Source of the DNA: Lachnospiraceae bacterium | GTDB lineage: Bacteria; Bacillota; Clostridia; Lachnospirales; Lachnospiraceae | Assembly: GCA_022845955.1 (NCBI GenBank) | Contig: AP025576.1 | Coordinates: 5,828,001-5,892,000, forward strand | Length of the DNA stretch: 64,000 nt | Direction of reading: 5' to 3' | Shown here: positions 25,882-34,143 of the stretch, piece after piece | Layout of the letters: the number at the start of each line of letters is the position of its first letter | Numbering within the stretch: position 1 is the stretch's first letter | Program-made: the position numbers and the translations under genes | The notes under the pieces: generated by a model | What the model saw: only the letters and a program-made list of their open reading frames with translations | The model's database searches: none | Told to the model about the DNA's origin: nothing

Positions 25882-26805
25882 ATGAGTACAAGTTTTGATG
25901 GACTGATTTCCAAAGTAAAAGAATGCGGACAAAAGACGGTTTCCGTTGCTGTGGCACAGGACAGCGCCGTTCTTGAAGCAGTGAGGGCCGCCAAGGACCG
26001 GGGCATTGCCAATGCCATTCTGGTCGGTGACGAAGATAAGATCAAGGCAATTGCCGGTGAACTGAAAATTGATGTTTCCGATTTTGAAATCATCAATGAG
26101 CCGGATGAATGGACTGCCGCCCTTACCGCCGTGAAGCTTGCCCATGACGGAAAAGCCGATATGTATATGAAAGGACTTCTGGAAACCAAAACCTTCTTAA
26201 AGAGTATTCTGGACAAGGAAGTGGGCCTGCGCACAGGACGCACTCTGTCCCATGTCTGTGTTTTTGATATCCCCGGTATTGAACAGCTTCTTTTCTTTAC
26301 CGATGTCGCTTTCATGACCTATCCCACGCTGGAGGATAAGGTACATATTATTGAAAATACCGTGGAAGTGGCCCATGCCTGCGGCGTTCCCAATCCCAAG
26401 GTAGCCCCTCTGGCCGCCGTTGAGGTTGTGAATCCCAAAATGCCCGTTACCGTGGATGCCGCAGAACTGACGAAAATGAATGAAGAAGGAAAGATTACCG
26501 GCTGTATCGTAGACGGCCCTCTTTCCCTTGACCTGGCTATCGACGAAGAGGCAGCCCGTCATAAAGGGGCAACCCACCGTAAAATCCAGGGAGATGCCGA
26601 CGTCCTGCTCTTCCCGGATATCCATGCGGGAAATCTGGTTTACAAAGCTATCGTCCATATGGTTGACGGCGTAAAGAACGGCTGCATCTTAACGGGAACC
26701 AAGGTGCCCGCCATCCTGACCAGCCGCTCCGATTCCTTTGAAACAAAGGTCAATTCCATCGCTCTGGCCGCCGTGGTTGCAGAAGAACTGAACAAGACCC
26801 GCTGA
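25882..26805 (+). CDS. ptb: Phosphate butyryltransferase
   Basis: Converts butyryl-CoA and phosphate to butyryl phosphate. A 307-residue member of the PTA/PTB family, with AKDRGIANAILVGDEDKI at the N-terminal domain, LMKGLLET-like DMYMKGLLETKTF, and a C-terminal HAGNLVYKA segment shared with Pta. Start chosen at 25882 (MSTSFDGL), with GAGG upstream, rather than 25867. Butyrate kinase follows 100 bp downstream. Close homologues act on other short-chain acyl groups, but the etf/bcd operon elsewhere in the window supports butyrate. Confidence 0.93.
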   Translation: MSTSFDGLISKVKECGQKTVSVAVAQDSAVLEAVRAAKDRGIANAILVGDEDKIKAIAGELKIDVSDFEIINEPDEWTAALTAVKLAHDGKADMYMKGLLETKTFLKSILDKEVGLRTGRTLSHVCVFDIPGIEQLLFFTDVAFMTYPTLEDKVHIIENTVEVAHACGVPNPKVAPLAAVEVVNPKMPVTVDAAELTKMNEEGKITGCIVDGPLSLDLAIDEEAARHKGATHRKIQGDADVLLFPDIHAGNLVYKAIVHMVDGVKNGCILTGTKVPAILTSRSDSFETKVNSIALAAVVAEELNKTR

Positions 26806-26815
26806 GAACAGAACC

Positions 26816-26861
26816 GTTGTAATAGTTCAGATAAGTCTGGACTGTTCCGAATCGTTACAAC
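26816..26861 (+). other. Stem-loop between ptb and buk
   Basis: GTTGTAA at 26816-26822 pairs with TTACAAC at 26855-26861, and within it AGTTCAGA/TCTGGACT (26824-26831 with 26836-26843) forms an 8-bp hairpin with a TAAG loop. There is no T-tract, so it is more likely a processing or stability element than a terminator. Confidence 0.5.
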
Positions 26862-26905
26862 TTTGCGGCACATCCGCTTGTGATTAGAAAAGGAGATCGA
26901 AAACT

Positions 26906-27973
26906 ATGTCTTATAAGAGCTTAATCATCAATCCCGGTTCTACTTCTACTAAAATTGGTGTATTTGAGGATGAAACCCTTCTTTTTGAGGAAACCTTAAG
27001 GCACCCCACGGAAGAAATCTCCAAATACGCTTCCATCATCGACCAGAAGGATTTCCGTAAGGAAATTATCACGGACCTTCTGAAGGAGAAAAATTTTGAT
27101 ATCCATTCCCTTGATTTTATCGTGGGACGCGGCGGTCTGTTAAAACCCATTCCGGGCGGCACCTATAAGGTGAGTGACGAACTGCTTCATGACTTAACCA
27201 TCGGCTACCAGGGGCAGCATGCCTCCAACCTGGGTGGCATCCTTGCCAGGGAAATCGGTGATTCCATCGGCGTTCCTTCTTTCATCGTGGATCCGGTTGT
27301 TGTGGATGAGCTGGAGCCTATTGCCAGATTTTCCGGCTGTCCCGAGCTTCCCAGAAGAAGCATTTTCCACGCATTGAACCAGAAAGCGGTTGCCAGAAGA
27401 TACGCCAAGGAGTCCGGCATTCCCTATGATCAGCTGAACCTGATTGTGGTACACATGGGCGGCGGCTGCTCCGTGGGCGCGCACAGAGGCGGCAAAATAG
27501 TGGATGTAAACAATATTCTGGACGGCGAAGGCGCATTCTCCCCGGAGCGTGCCGGAACCGTACCCGCAGGTGATTTGGTTAAAATGTGCTTCTCCGGTAA
27601 CTATACGGAAAAGGAAATTTATAAAAAGCTGGTGGGCGGCGGCGGCTTCAACGGTTATGTGGGAACCAACGATGCCCGTATCGTGGAAGACAAGGCACTG
27701 GAAGGCGTTCCGGAATATGTGGCCGTGCTGGATGCTTTCCATTACCAGATCGCCAAGGATATCGGAGCCATGGCTACTGTTTTAAACGGCAAAGTAGACA
27801 AAATCATCCTTACCGGCGGCATTGCTTATTCCAAGGTAACCTGTGAAGATCTGAAGAAGCGTGTCGGCTGGATCGCTGATTTTGTTATCTATCCCGGTGA
27901 GGATGAACTCCTTGCGCTGGCCCAGGGCGGCCTTCGTGTCATCAAGGGCGAGGAAGAGGCAAAAGCCTATTAA
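26906..27973 (+). CDS. buk: Butyrate kinase
   Basis: Turns butyryl phosphate and ADP into butyrate and ATP, the energy-yielding last step of the pathway. A 355-residue acetokinase-family (ASKHA fold) protein with the phosphate-binding INPGSTSTKIGVF start, VVHMGGGCSVGAHRGG and ILTGGIAYS motifs. AAGGAGA precedes the ATG. It lies with ptb in one operon. Confidence 0.95.
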   Translation: MSYKSLIINPGSTSTKIGVFEDETLLFEETLRHPTEEISKYASIIDQKDFRKEIITDLLKEKNFDIHSLDFIVGRGGLLKPIPGGTYKVSDELLHDLTIGYQGQHASNLGGILAREIGDSIGVPSFIVDPVVVDELEPIARFSGCPELPRRSIFHALNQKAVARRYAKESGIPYDQLNLIVVHMGGGCSVGAHRGGKIVDVNNILDGEGAFSPERAGTVPAGDLVKMCFSGNYTEKEIYKKLVGGGGFNGYVGTNDARIVEDKALEGVPEYVAVLDAFHYQIAKDIGAMATVLNGKVDKIILTGGIAYSKVTCEDLKKRVGWIADFVIYPGEDELLALAQGGLRVIKGEEEAKAY

Positions 27974-28006
27974 ACGGCAGCACGCAAAAGAGGACGGAGA
28001 ACGAAT

Positions 28007-28411
28007 ATGACAAAAAAAGAACTGGCAATTGCCAACCACGATAAGAAATATAACTGCTGTCAGGCCGTAGCCTGCTCCTTCTGCAAAGAAACCGGTGTGG
28101 ATGAGGAAACGCTCTTCAGGGCCGGTGAAGCCTTCGGACTGGGCATGGGCGGAATGGAAGGGACCTGCGGCGCCATTTCCGGCGCGGTAATGCTGGCAGG
28201 CTTCCTTAACAGTGACGGACAACTGAACGATCCCAAAACAAAAGCCGATACTTACAGGCTTTCCAAGGAAATTGTGAAACGCTTCGAAGAAAAAAACGGC
28301 TCTACCATATGCAGGGATCTCAAAGGCGTGGATACCGGAAAGGTGCTCCGCACCTGTCCCGGCTGTATCGAAGATGCAGTGGAAATTGTCCAGGAGGTCC
28401 TGGGGCTGTAA
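28007..28411 (+). CDS. C_GCAxxG_C_C family redox/metal-binding protein
   Basis: A 134-residue protein with the family pattern: CC near residue 16, CSFCKE, then GTCGAISGAVMLAG, and CRDLKG...TCPGC near the end. Members have conserved cysteines that suit metal or redox cofactor binding; their function is mostly unknown. It is 33 bp behind buk with its own GGAG site and is followed by a strong terminator, so it belongs to the ptb-buk operon. Confidence 0.88.
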   Translation: MTKKELAIANHDKKYNCCQAVACSFCKETGVDEETLFRAGEAFGLGMGGMEGTCGAISGAVMLAGFLNSDGQLNDPKTKADTYRLSKEIVKRFEEKNGSTICRDLKGVDTGKVLRTCPGCIEDAVEIVQEVLGL

Positions 28412-28437
28412 ATTCCTGCCTGTAATACAGGATCAAG

Positions 28438-28474
28438 AAGTGCCGGTCCGGCAAGTTTGCCCGGACCGGCACTT
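28438..28474 (+). terminator. Intrinsic terminator of the ptb-buk operon
   Basis: AAGTGCCGGTCCGG pairs with CCGGACCGGCACTT around a 9-base loop, followed by a T-rich tract on the plus strand. Confidence 0.9.
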
Positions 28475-28514
28475 TTTATATAGTCAGAAAAGAAGGCATC
28501 CTGCACTGCTTAAT

Positions 28515-29633
28515 TCAGCTCATATTCATCCGGTTCCCCATCCTTTTCCTTCCCCTCCGGCCAAAATCCTGCCGGTTCCAGCGAAACAGGGGAGAAAGGA
28601 ATTCCACGAGAGGTTTCCAGGAAAATACCGCAACTAACAGAATGCTGAGAAGGAAGGCCGCCGCTTCTTCCTGCTCGATATAGCTGAAAAACTTACCTTT
28701 GCTTAACAGCTTGATAACGAACCCATGCAGAAGATATACCGGCATGGTATTCGCTCCTATATAAGAAAGAAACGGGATTTTCCCCGCCGGTACGCACAGG
28801 AGGAAAAAGGCAAGCCAAAGAAGGGCGGCACCTATACTCAAAATCCGGAACTGCCAGCCATAGTTTCCTTTTTCGTAGGAAACGGATCCATAAAACCACG
28901 CGGACTTGATGTCCTCCACATTTTGTCCGATCAGCCAGATAAAGGCCCCCAGAATTATACCCAGGACAAGGATTGCCGCGCCTTTCAGAATCCATTTTTT
29001 CCTTTTTCCCCATACGCCGTCCGGCTGTCCCGCCGCTTTCTGCAGCCCGCAGGCCTTTTCCCCGGCCTTCCTCTTTATCTCTCTGTAATAAACGCCGAGA
29101 AGGAAATAAGGGAAAAACTCCACGATCCGGGATGCGGACAAAAAATATCCCGCTTTATCATCAAAGCCTATGAACACGCTGGCCGCAGCAGCAGCCAGAA
29201 GCATAAAAAGCTTTTTTTTCATTCCCTCCACCTGCACCAGCGGCAGCACCAGATTCCATACAATGATGGCAAACAGATACCACAGCAGCCAGTATGGGGT
29301 CGTATATTGTACATCCGCATCCTTTTCCAGGATCCGGTTGGAAAAAAGCAGATAAAGGGTCTGGAAAATCAGATAGGGATAAATCATGTTATTTTTTATT
29401 TTAACCGGGTTATACCGGGCAAATACCCCTGACACAAAGGCAAAAAGGGGCATATGGAAAGAATAAATCACCAGATACAGTACTCTTTCCGGCGAATTTT
29501 TTCCCATAAACAGCTCCAGCATATGTCCGAAAACTACGGAAAATATGAGCAGGCACTTCAGGTTATCCATCTGGTAATTTCTTCTGTCAATACCGTTTGC
29601 AGGCATGTGGGCCGCCCCCACTTTCTGTTCCAT
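28515..29633 (-). CDS. Acyltransferase 3 family membrane protein
   Basis: A 372-residue polytopic membrane protein with the acyltransferase-3 opening NYQMDNLKCLLIFSVVFGH; about ten hydrophobic segments. Such proteins O-acetylate cell-surface polysaccharides or small molecules. Start at 29633, exactly behind AGGAGG with six-base spacing; an in-frame extension to 29660 overlaps that site. A GHKL/LytTR two-component pair lies upstream in the same direction and may regulate it. Confidence 0.88.
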   Translation of the reverse strand: MEQKVGAAHMPANGIDRRNYQMDNLKCLLIFSVVFGHMLELFMGKNSPERVLYLVIYSFHMPLFAFVSGVFARYNPVKIKNNMIYPYLIFQTLYLLFSNRILEKDADVQYTTPYWLLWYLFAIIVWNLVLPLVQVEGMKKKLFMLLAAAAASVFIGFDDKAGYFLSASRIVEFFPYFLLGVYYREIKRKAGEKACGLQKAAGQPDGVWGKRKKWILKGAAILVLGIILGAFIWLIGQNVEDIKSAWFYGSVSYEKGNYGWQFRILSIGAALLWLAFFLLCVPAGKIPFLSYIGANTMPVYLLHGFVIKLLSKGKFFSYIEQEEAAAFLLSILLVAVFSWKPLVEFLSPLFRWNRQDFGRRGRKRMGNRMNMS

Positions 29634-29834
29634 GTTAATCCTCCTGTGTTTGCGGTTCAAAATACGAACCCGCTGCGGACAGAGGATTTACCTCCGGGAT
29701 GTCACGCTATAATTGTCTTTCCAACTATAGCCCTTTTCCTAACGGTTGTCCAGATGGAATATCCTTAAAAATTTTTAAGAATTTCTTAGCGGACAGAACA
29801 TATTTACAACAAAAAACTTCCTCTTTTCCCGTTT

Positions 29835-31130
29835 TCAGGCTCCTGCCCCGGAAAGATGCCCAATCCAGATGACCACACGGAAAATACCGTCTCCATGGCT
29901 TATCTGCATCTGCCCGTCGTACAGCTCCACCACATCCTGCACCGAACGCAGCCCGTAGCCGTGCCCCTCCGTCTTTTCCTTCGTGGTCGCCAGCCTCCCT
30001 TTTACTTCCTTCAGCTCCCCGGCAAACGTATTTTCCACCTCAATGCATAAGGCATCGTTAAGCAGACGGGCTTTCAGGGCGAGCCTGCGGTTTTCCTTCT
30101 CCGGAATACAGGCGGCCGCCTCCAGGGCGTTATCCAGAAGATTGGCAAAAATGGTGCATAGACTCACATCGTCTATGTCATATATTTTTTTCAGTTCCAT
30201 ATTGACAAAGCAGGGGATTTCCTTTTCCTCCGCCAGATTGTATTTGGCGTTTATCACTGCATTCACCAGGCTGTTATCACAGAATTTACGGCTTCGGGCC
30301 GCCGAGGCGACATGCAGCTGCCTGAAATAATCCAGCGCCTTTCCATAATCCCCGGTTTCCAGGAAAGAGCCGATGATACCCAGGTGGTTGTTCATATCAT
30401 GCCGAAGCTTGCGTATGGCAAGCTGGTTCTTTTCCAATTCTTCATAATAGGTCTGCCGCAGCTTCATATTTTCATTTTCCAGTTCCTGCCGGACGGCTCC
30501 GCCTATGTAAAGGCACAGCCAGATACAGCCCAGCCCCGTAATGATACAGGCAATGCCGGAGGGATAAGCTATCCAGGCCTGTTCAAGCCTGGCCGTAGAA
30601 ATGACGGTTATGCTGCCGGCAAAAGCAGCCGCACAGATCACATCCGGAAGCAGCCACATCCGGTCATTCATCAGCCCCGCCATTCCGGACAGCTTTTTAT
30701 GGAATCCATAATAGACGCCTGCCCAGAACAGGATACGCATAACAAAGCTTACCAGCGTCAAAAACCGATCCAGAAAATATCCTCCTGTCGTAAGGCGGAA
30801 ATAGATCAATCCCGTCACATCCGTAGTCAGGAAATTCAGGGATACCATAATCGGAAAGAAAATCAGCACTACGGATATTTTTTCCGTCGCTGTCCCCCTG
30901 TAAAAGAAAGCTACGGTCAACAGAAAGAGCGCCAGCATGGCAAAAATGTTAATGGGATCATCCGGGAATACTACCATGCCGCCGGTTAGCCATATCCCGA
31001 TAAAAGCGCCGGCTTTCCAGACAGGCCCCTGTTTTATTTTCAAAAAACAGCCTGTAATGCGGTAAATATAGAAAACGTACAGAAACGTTGCCGTCAGTAA
31101 TATCAGATATTCCAATGCTTTTAGTATCAT
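29835..31130 (-). CDS. Sensor histidine kinase, GHKL (AgrC-like) type
   Basis: A 431-residue membrane sensor. The N-terminal half holds six or seven membrane helices; the phosphoacceptor helix is LRHDMNNHLGIIGSFL and the GHKL ATPase domain shows NLLDNALEAA and GHGYGLRSVQDVV. The start at 31130 overlaps the stop of the response-regulator gene by four bases, so the pair is co-translated. This class senses peptides in Agr-type systems, but no AgrB or AgrD genes are near. Confidence 0.9.
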   Translation of the reverse strand: MILKALEYLILLTATFLYVFYIYRITGCFLKIKQGPVWKAGAFIGIWLTGGMVVFPDDPINIFAMLALFLLTVAFFYRGTATEKISVVLIFFPIMVSLNFLTTDVTGLIYFRLTTGGYFLDRFLTLVSFVMRILFWAGVYYGFHKKLSGMAGLMNDRMWLLPDVICAAAFAGSITVISTARLEQAWIAYPSGIACIITGLGCIWLCLYIGGAVRQELENENMKLRQTYYEELEKNQLAIRKLRHDMNNHLGIIGSFLETGDYGKALDYFRQLHVASAARSRKFCDNSLVNAVINAKYNLAEEKEIPCFVNMELKKIYDIDDVSLCTIFANLLDNALEAAACIPEKENRRLALKARLLNDALCIEVENTFAGELKEVKGRLATTKEKTEGHGYGLRSVQDVVELYDGQMQISHGDGIFRVVIWIGHLSGAGA

Positions 31131-31828
31131 CGCAGCATAAACCTCGCAAAAGCCGCAGCCGTTTCCTGGGCACAGGACCGGCTCACGGCAATTTTCTCGC
31201 CGCCGCACAGTAGGGAGGCGTTTTCCAGCTTAGTTACATAACTCAGGTTAACAAGATAACGGTTATGGCACCGGATAAAGGTATCCGGCAGTTCGGTTTC
31301 TATTTCCCCCAGCTTTCCATAAAAGGTGATGGGTTCCCCTCCGGTAACTGCCGTCACCTTCCTGCCCTCGCTGACAAAATACCTGGTTTCCCGCAGGGGA
31401 AGCCGGCAAGTCCCTGCCTTCTGTTCCACGATGTAATATTTTTCCGCTTGTATATCCAGCTCCTGCAGGGCCTGATCCAGTACCTCCCGGATTTTCTTGT
31501 CTTCATATGGTTTCAGAATGTAATTCAGCGCCTTCACTTCATACCCATGGAAAACAAAATCGGGATAGGCTGTGACAAAAACGAGGATAGCATTACCGCC
31601 CGCCTTCCGCAGCGCCTTTGCCGCCTCCATACCGTTCATCCCTCCCATTTCGATATCCAGGAAAATGATGTCCGCAGGCCTTTCCCCGTTCTTGCGCAGA
31701 AGCTCCTCCCCGCTCTCCATTTCCGTAATGCGGTATTCCATCCCGCTTAAGTCCAACTGCATCCCGATGATATGATGCAGGTCGTTTCTGAGTTTCTTTT
31801 CATCATCACAAATGGTTATTTCCAGCAT
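31127..31828 (-). CDS. LytTR family response regulator
   Basis: A 233-residue cytoplasmic regulator: receiver domain (1-120) with the phosphoacceptor in IIFLDIEMGGMNG, and a C-terminal LytTR DNA-binding domain (about 135-230; ETRYFVSEGRKVTAV, FIRCHNRYLVNL). It forms an operon with the GHKL kinase. Targets are unknown; the acyltransferase downstream is one candidate. Confidence 0.9.
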   Translation of the reverse strand: MLEITICDDEKKLRNDLHHIIGMQLDLSGMEYRITEMESGEELLRKNGERPADIIFLDIEMGGMNGMEAAKALRKAGGNAILVFVTAYPDFVFHGYEVKALNYILKPYEDKKIREVLDQALQELDIQAEKYYIVEQKAGTCRLPLRETRYFVSEGRKVTAVTGGEPITFYGKLGEIETELPDTFIRCHNRYLVNLSYVTKLENASLLCGGEKIAVSRSCAQETAAAFARFMLR

Positions 31829-31891
31829 TTTGGCTTATCTCCGTTATCATGGTGGTTTGTCCATAAATATAGCAAATCAGGTAAATAACAT

Positions 31892-31941
31892 AAAACTGGC
31901 CTATAAAATCCTAAAAATCCGGACGGGAATAAGCCAGTTTT
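31892..31941 (-). terminator. Probable terminator of the ATPase/TOPRIM operon
   Basis: AAAACTGGC at 31892-31900 pairs with GCCAGTTTT at 31933-31941, just after the TOPRIM gene; on the minus strand the stem ends in CAGTTTTATG. A weaker stem than others in the window. Confidence 0.6.
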
Positions 31942-31958
31942 TCTTACTTTAATTACTA

Positions 31959-32684
31959 TTACAGTTGTCCTAACTTTTCAAAGCAATTCTGTATTTCTAT
32001 ATACTTTTCCCATTCAATTCCTTTTAAAACATTTTGTCTCTCCACAAAAAAAGAGGCTGGCGTGCGAATGGAAAAATATACATCGAATTTTGCTTTTATA
32101 ATATATCTGCGTGAGGTAAGGTATCTTTTTTCCGGATCAATGGAATCAACAAACTGATTTCCTTTTCTAATTATATTTTTATCATACTCACTCTGCTTCG
32201 AAATAGAGTGTAATAAAAACGTTTCCAAAGCCCCCGTTTCATCAAAGGGTATGACTAAAACCAAAATCTGTAATCCCATTCGTTCATTTCTGGCATTCAA
32301 CATTGTGCCGCGTATCCACTCATTAGCCCCCATTTCCTGGGTCATCATGACATGATATTCCTGAAGAGCGTTATTAATCCCATCCACGAAAATCTCTTCG
32401 GTATCTACTTCATCCCGATCTGTTACTATGACAATTTTATCATAATATTCATTCTCTGATGCCGATAAACGATTCCCTTCTATAACTTTACGAAAGTTAG
32501 GTAAGATCTGACTGCAGCCGCCAACACCACCGATTACCAACTTTTTATATTCTTTTTTTAATCTTCTGGCAGGGCGTAAAAATTTAGGTCCCATCGAATC
32601 ATCCTGCCATCCAAATACCCCCCGCATAAAATATTGAAGCAGCACAAAATCCGTAGAGCCTTCACATAACAATATTCCGTTCAT
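31959..32684 (-). CDS. TOPRIM-fold protein (DUF3226/DUF4435/OLD-like), partner of AAA ATPase
   Basis: A 241-residue protein. The N-terminus ILLCEGSTD (Glu8) and the later IVIVTDRDEVD (Asp89, Asp91) fit the metal-binding E and DxD of TOPRIM nucleases and OLD-family proteins. It is translationally coupled to the ATPase gene (TGATG). In known two-gene defences such as PARIS, an ATPase of this type holds a TOPRIM effector that cuts nucleic acid or tRNA when phage proteins appear; the arrangement here is alike, but the family match is from motif reading only. Base composition is clearly AT-richer than the neighbours, suggesting transfer. Confidence 0.7.
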   Translation of the reverse strand: MNGILLCEGSTDFVLLQYFMRGVFGWQDDSMGPKFLRPARRLKKEYKKLVIGGVGGCSQILPNFRKVIEGNRLSASENEYYDKIVIVTDRDEVDTEEIFVDGINNALQEYHVMMTQEMGANEWIRGTMLNARNERMGLQILVLVIPFDETGALETFLLHSISKQSEYDKNIIRKGNQFVDSIDPEKRYLTSRRYIIKAKFDVYFSIRTPASFFVERQNVLKGIEWEKYIEIQNCFEKLGQL

Positions 32685-33784
32685 CAGCGTAATTCAAGCC
32701 CCATTTCATCCTTGATTTCAATAGCCTTACAAGCAGTTAATACACGTACTACTGTCTCTTTATCATTTTTATACAATGTATAGACTTTTATCCTATCTTG
32801 TAAATCAGGACTACACTTCAGCACTTTGTCCAATGCTTCTTCACTATGGGTTGTTAAAAATAATTGTACATCCAGCTTTACACAGGTTTCCAATATCCAT
32901 TTAAAAGTTGTATCCATAGCTGTAGTATGAATTGCCGTCTCGAATTCATCCAGCAGAAGAATTCCTCCCTGTGTTTTGATGACTGCACTCATTAACAGAA
33001 GCGCTTTTTTCATTCCATCGCCATAGACATTTAGAGGTAATGCCTTACTATGATCTTTAGACAATATTTTATAGACATTTCCGCGCCTGTATTTTTCATT
33101 TGCATTATCTACATTAATACTAATAATTCCAGGATCAAATTCTTGAAGTATCTGTATCATCTGTTCATATAGCTCCGGATTATCCAATACACTGTTTAGA
33201 AAAACAGTTCCTTCCGTATGACGGACCGGTGAAATATAAGTTACATCCGCTAACTTTATATTTTGTGTTTTATCATATCTGGGCCGTCTCTCTATATCAT
33301 ACATTTCATTATGCGTTATTCTGTTTCCATTCAATAAAATTTCCATAATGAATTTCTCGATATTTACAACTTCATCTCCCTCATCATCCTCCACATAAGA
33401 GAAACCCGTCAATTCACGTATTTCTTTTCCTGATAAAACCTCTTCTTCTATTTTTCCAATTAATTCAATCCGATCTTTTTCGCCGTCCGTAAATTCCACA
33501 TCATATGATATAGTTAAATTTTCGCCGTCCACAGGAAAAAGATTTATCAATCCTTCATAGAAGGATAAGCCAAAGCTTACAGGACTATATCGTTCTTTTC
33601 TGACTAACGAACTCCACTTACTTATATCTCCGGGTGAATCCAAGCTTTCAATTATTTCTAAAATACTTGTTTTACCACTATTATTGTCTCCTGTCAGAAT
33701 ATTAATAGGAGCCAAATCTTTCATGCATAATTTCTGCAATCCCCGATATGATTGTACTTCCAATGTACGGATATGCTTGGACAT
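32684..33784 (-). CDS. AAA ATPase of the AAA_15/AAA_21 (OLD/SMC-like) class
   Basis: A 366-residue ABC/SMC-like ATPase: Walker A GDNNSGKTS (32-40), an insertion domain rich in acidic residues (about 85-180), signature-like YGDGMKKAL (254-262), Walker B ILLLDEFE (275-282) and switch His in TTHSEEAL (313). This layout is shared by OLD-family ATPases and by AriA of PARIS. A strong AAGGAGGTG site precedes the ATG. It is first in a two-gene operon with the TOPRIM protein and is itself preceded by palindromic element copy 2. Confidence 0.85.
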   Translation of the reverse strand: MSKHIRTLEVQSYRGLQKLCMKDLAPINILTGDNNSGKTSILEIIESLDSPGDISKWSSLVRKERYSPVSFGLSFYEGLINLFPVDGENLTISYDVEFTDGEKDRIELIGKIEEEVLSGKEIRELTGFSYVEDDEGDEVVNIEKFIMEILLNGNRITHNEMYDIERRPRYDKTQNIKLADVTYISPVRHTEGTVFLNSVLDNPELYEQMIQILQEFDPGIISINVDNANEKYRRGNVYKILSKDHSKALPLNVYGDGMKKALLLMSAVIKTQGGILLLDEFETAIHTTAMDTTFKWILETCVKLDVQLFLTTHSEEALDKVLKCSPDLQDRIKVYTLYKNDKETVVRVLTACKAIEIKDEMGLELR

Positions 33785-33840
33785 TTTTCACCTCCTTATT
33801 TCTCATATAATAATTATATTCTTACAATATCCTATTAATT

Positions 33841-34099
33841 ACTCAAACTTCGCAGGCGCGAAATGGCCTTCCGCCCGCTGTCTGTGGCGCGCTGCCGGGA
33901 TGGAAAAGGAATTTTCTTCAGCGCCTTTCAGGCTATGGAGATGAGACCGATCAAGTGTGTCAGCCTCATCTGACACACTTGATGCCTTCGGGTTCATCGG
34001 AATGCCCGGCCTGATGGACTGAAGAAAATTCCTTTTCCATCCCGGCAGCGCGCCACAGACAGCGGGCGGAAGGCCATTTCGCGCCTGCGAAGTTTGAGT
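33841..34099. repeat. Large palindromic element, copy 2 (81-bp perfect arms, structured core)
   Basis: Positions 33841-33921 are an exact reverse complement of 34019-34099. The core between them contains a perfect 13-bp hairpin at 33951-33982 (TCAAGTGTGTCAG, loop CCTCAT, complement) set in a longer stem. The core and the inner arm (GGGATGGAAAAGGA) match copy 1 (8335-8612) with few changes, but the outer arm sequence does not. Relative to the genes on each side, both copies read the same way. It fills the gap between the ABC-F gene and the ATPase/TOPRIM operon. Confidence 0.92.
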
Positions 34100-34143
34100 T
34101 TTTACTATAAAATGTATCCGCTATTAGTATACAATATATAAAT

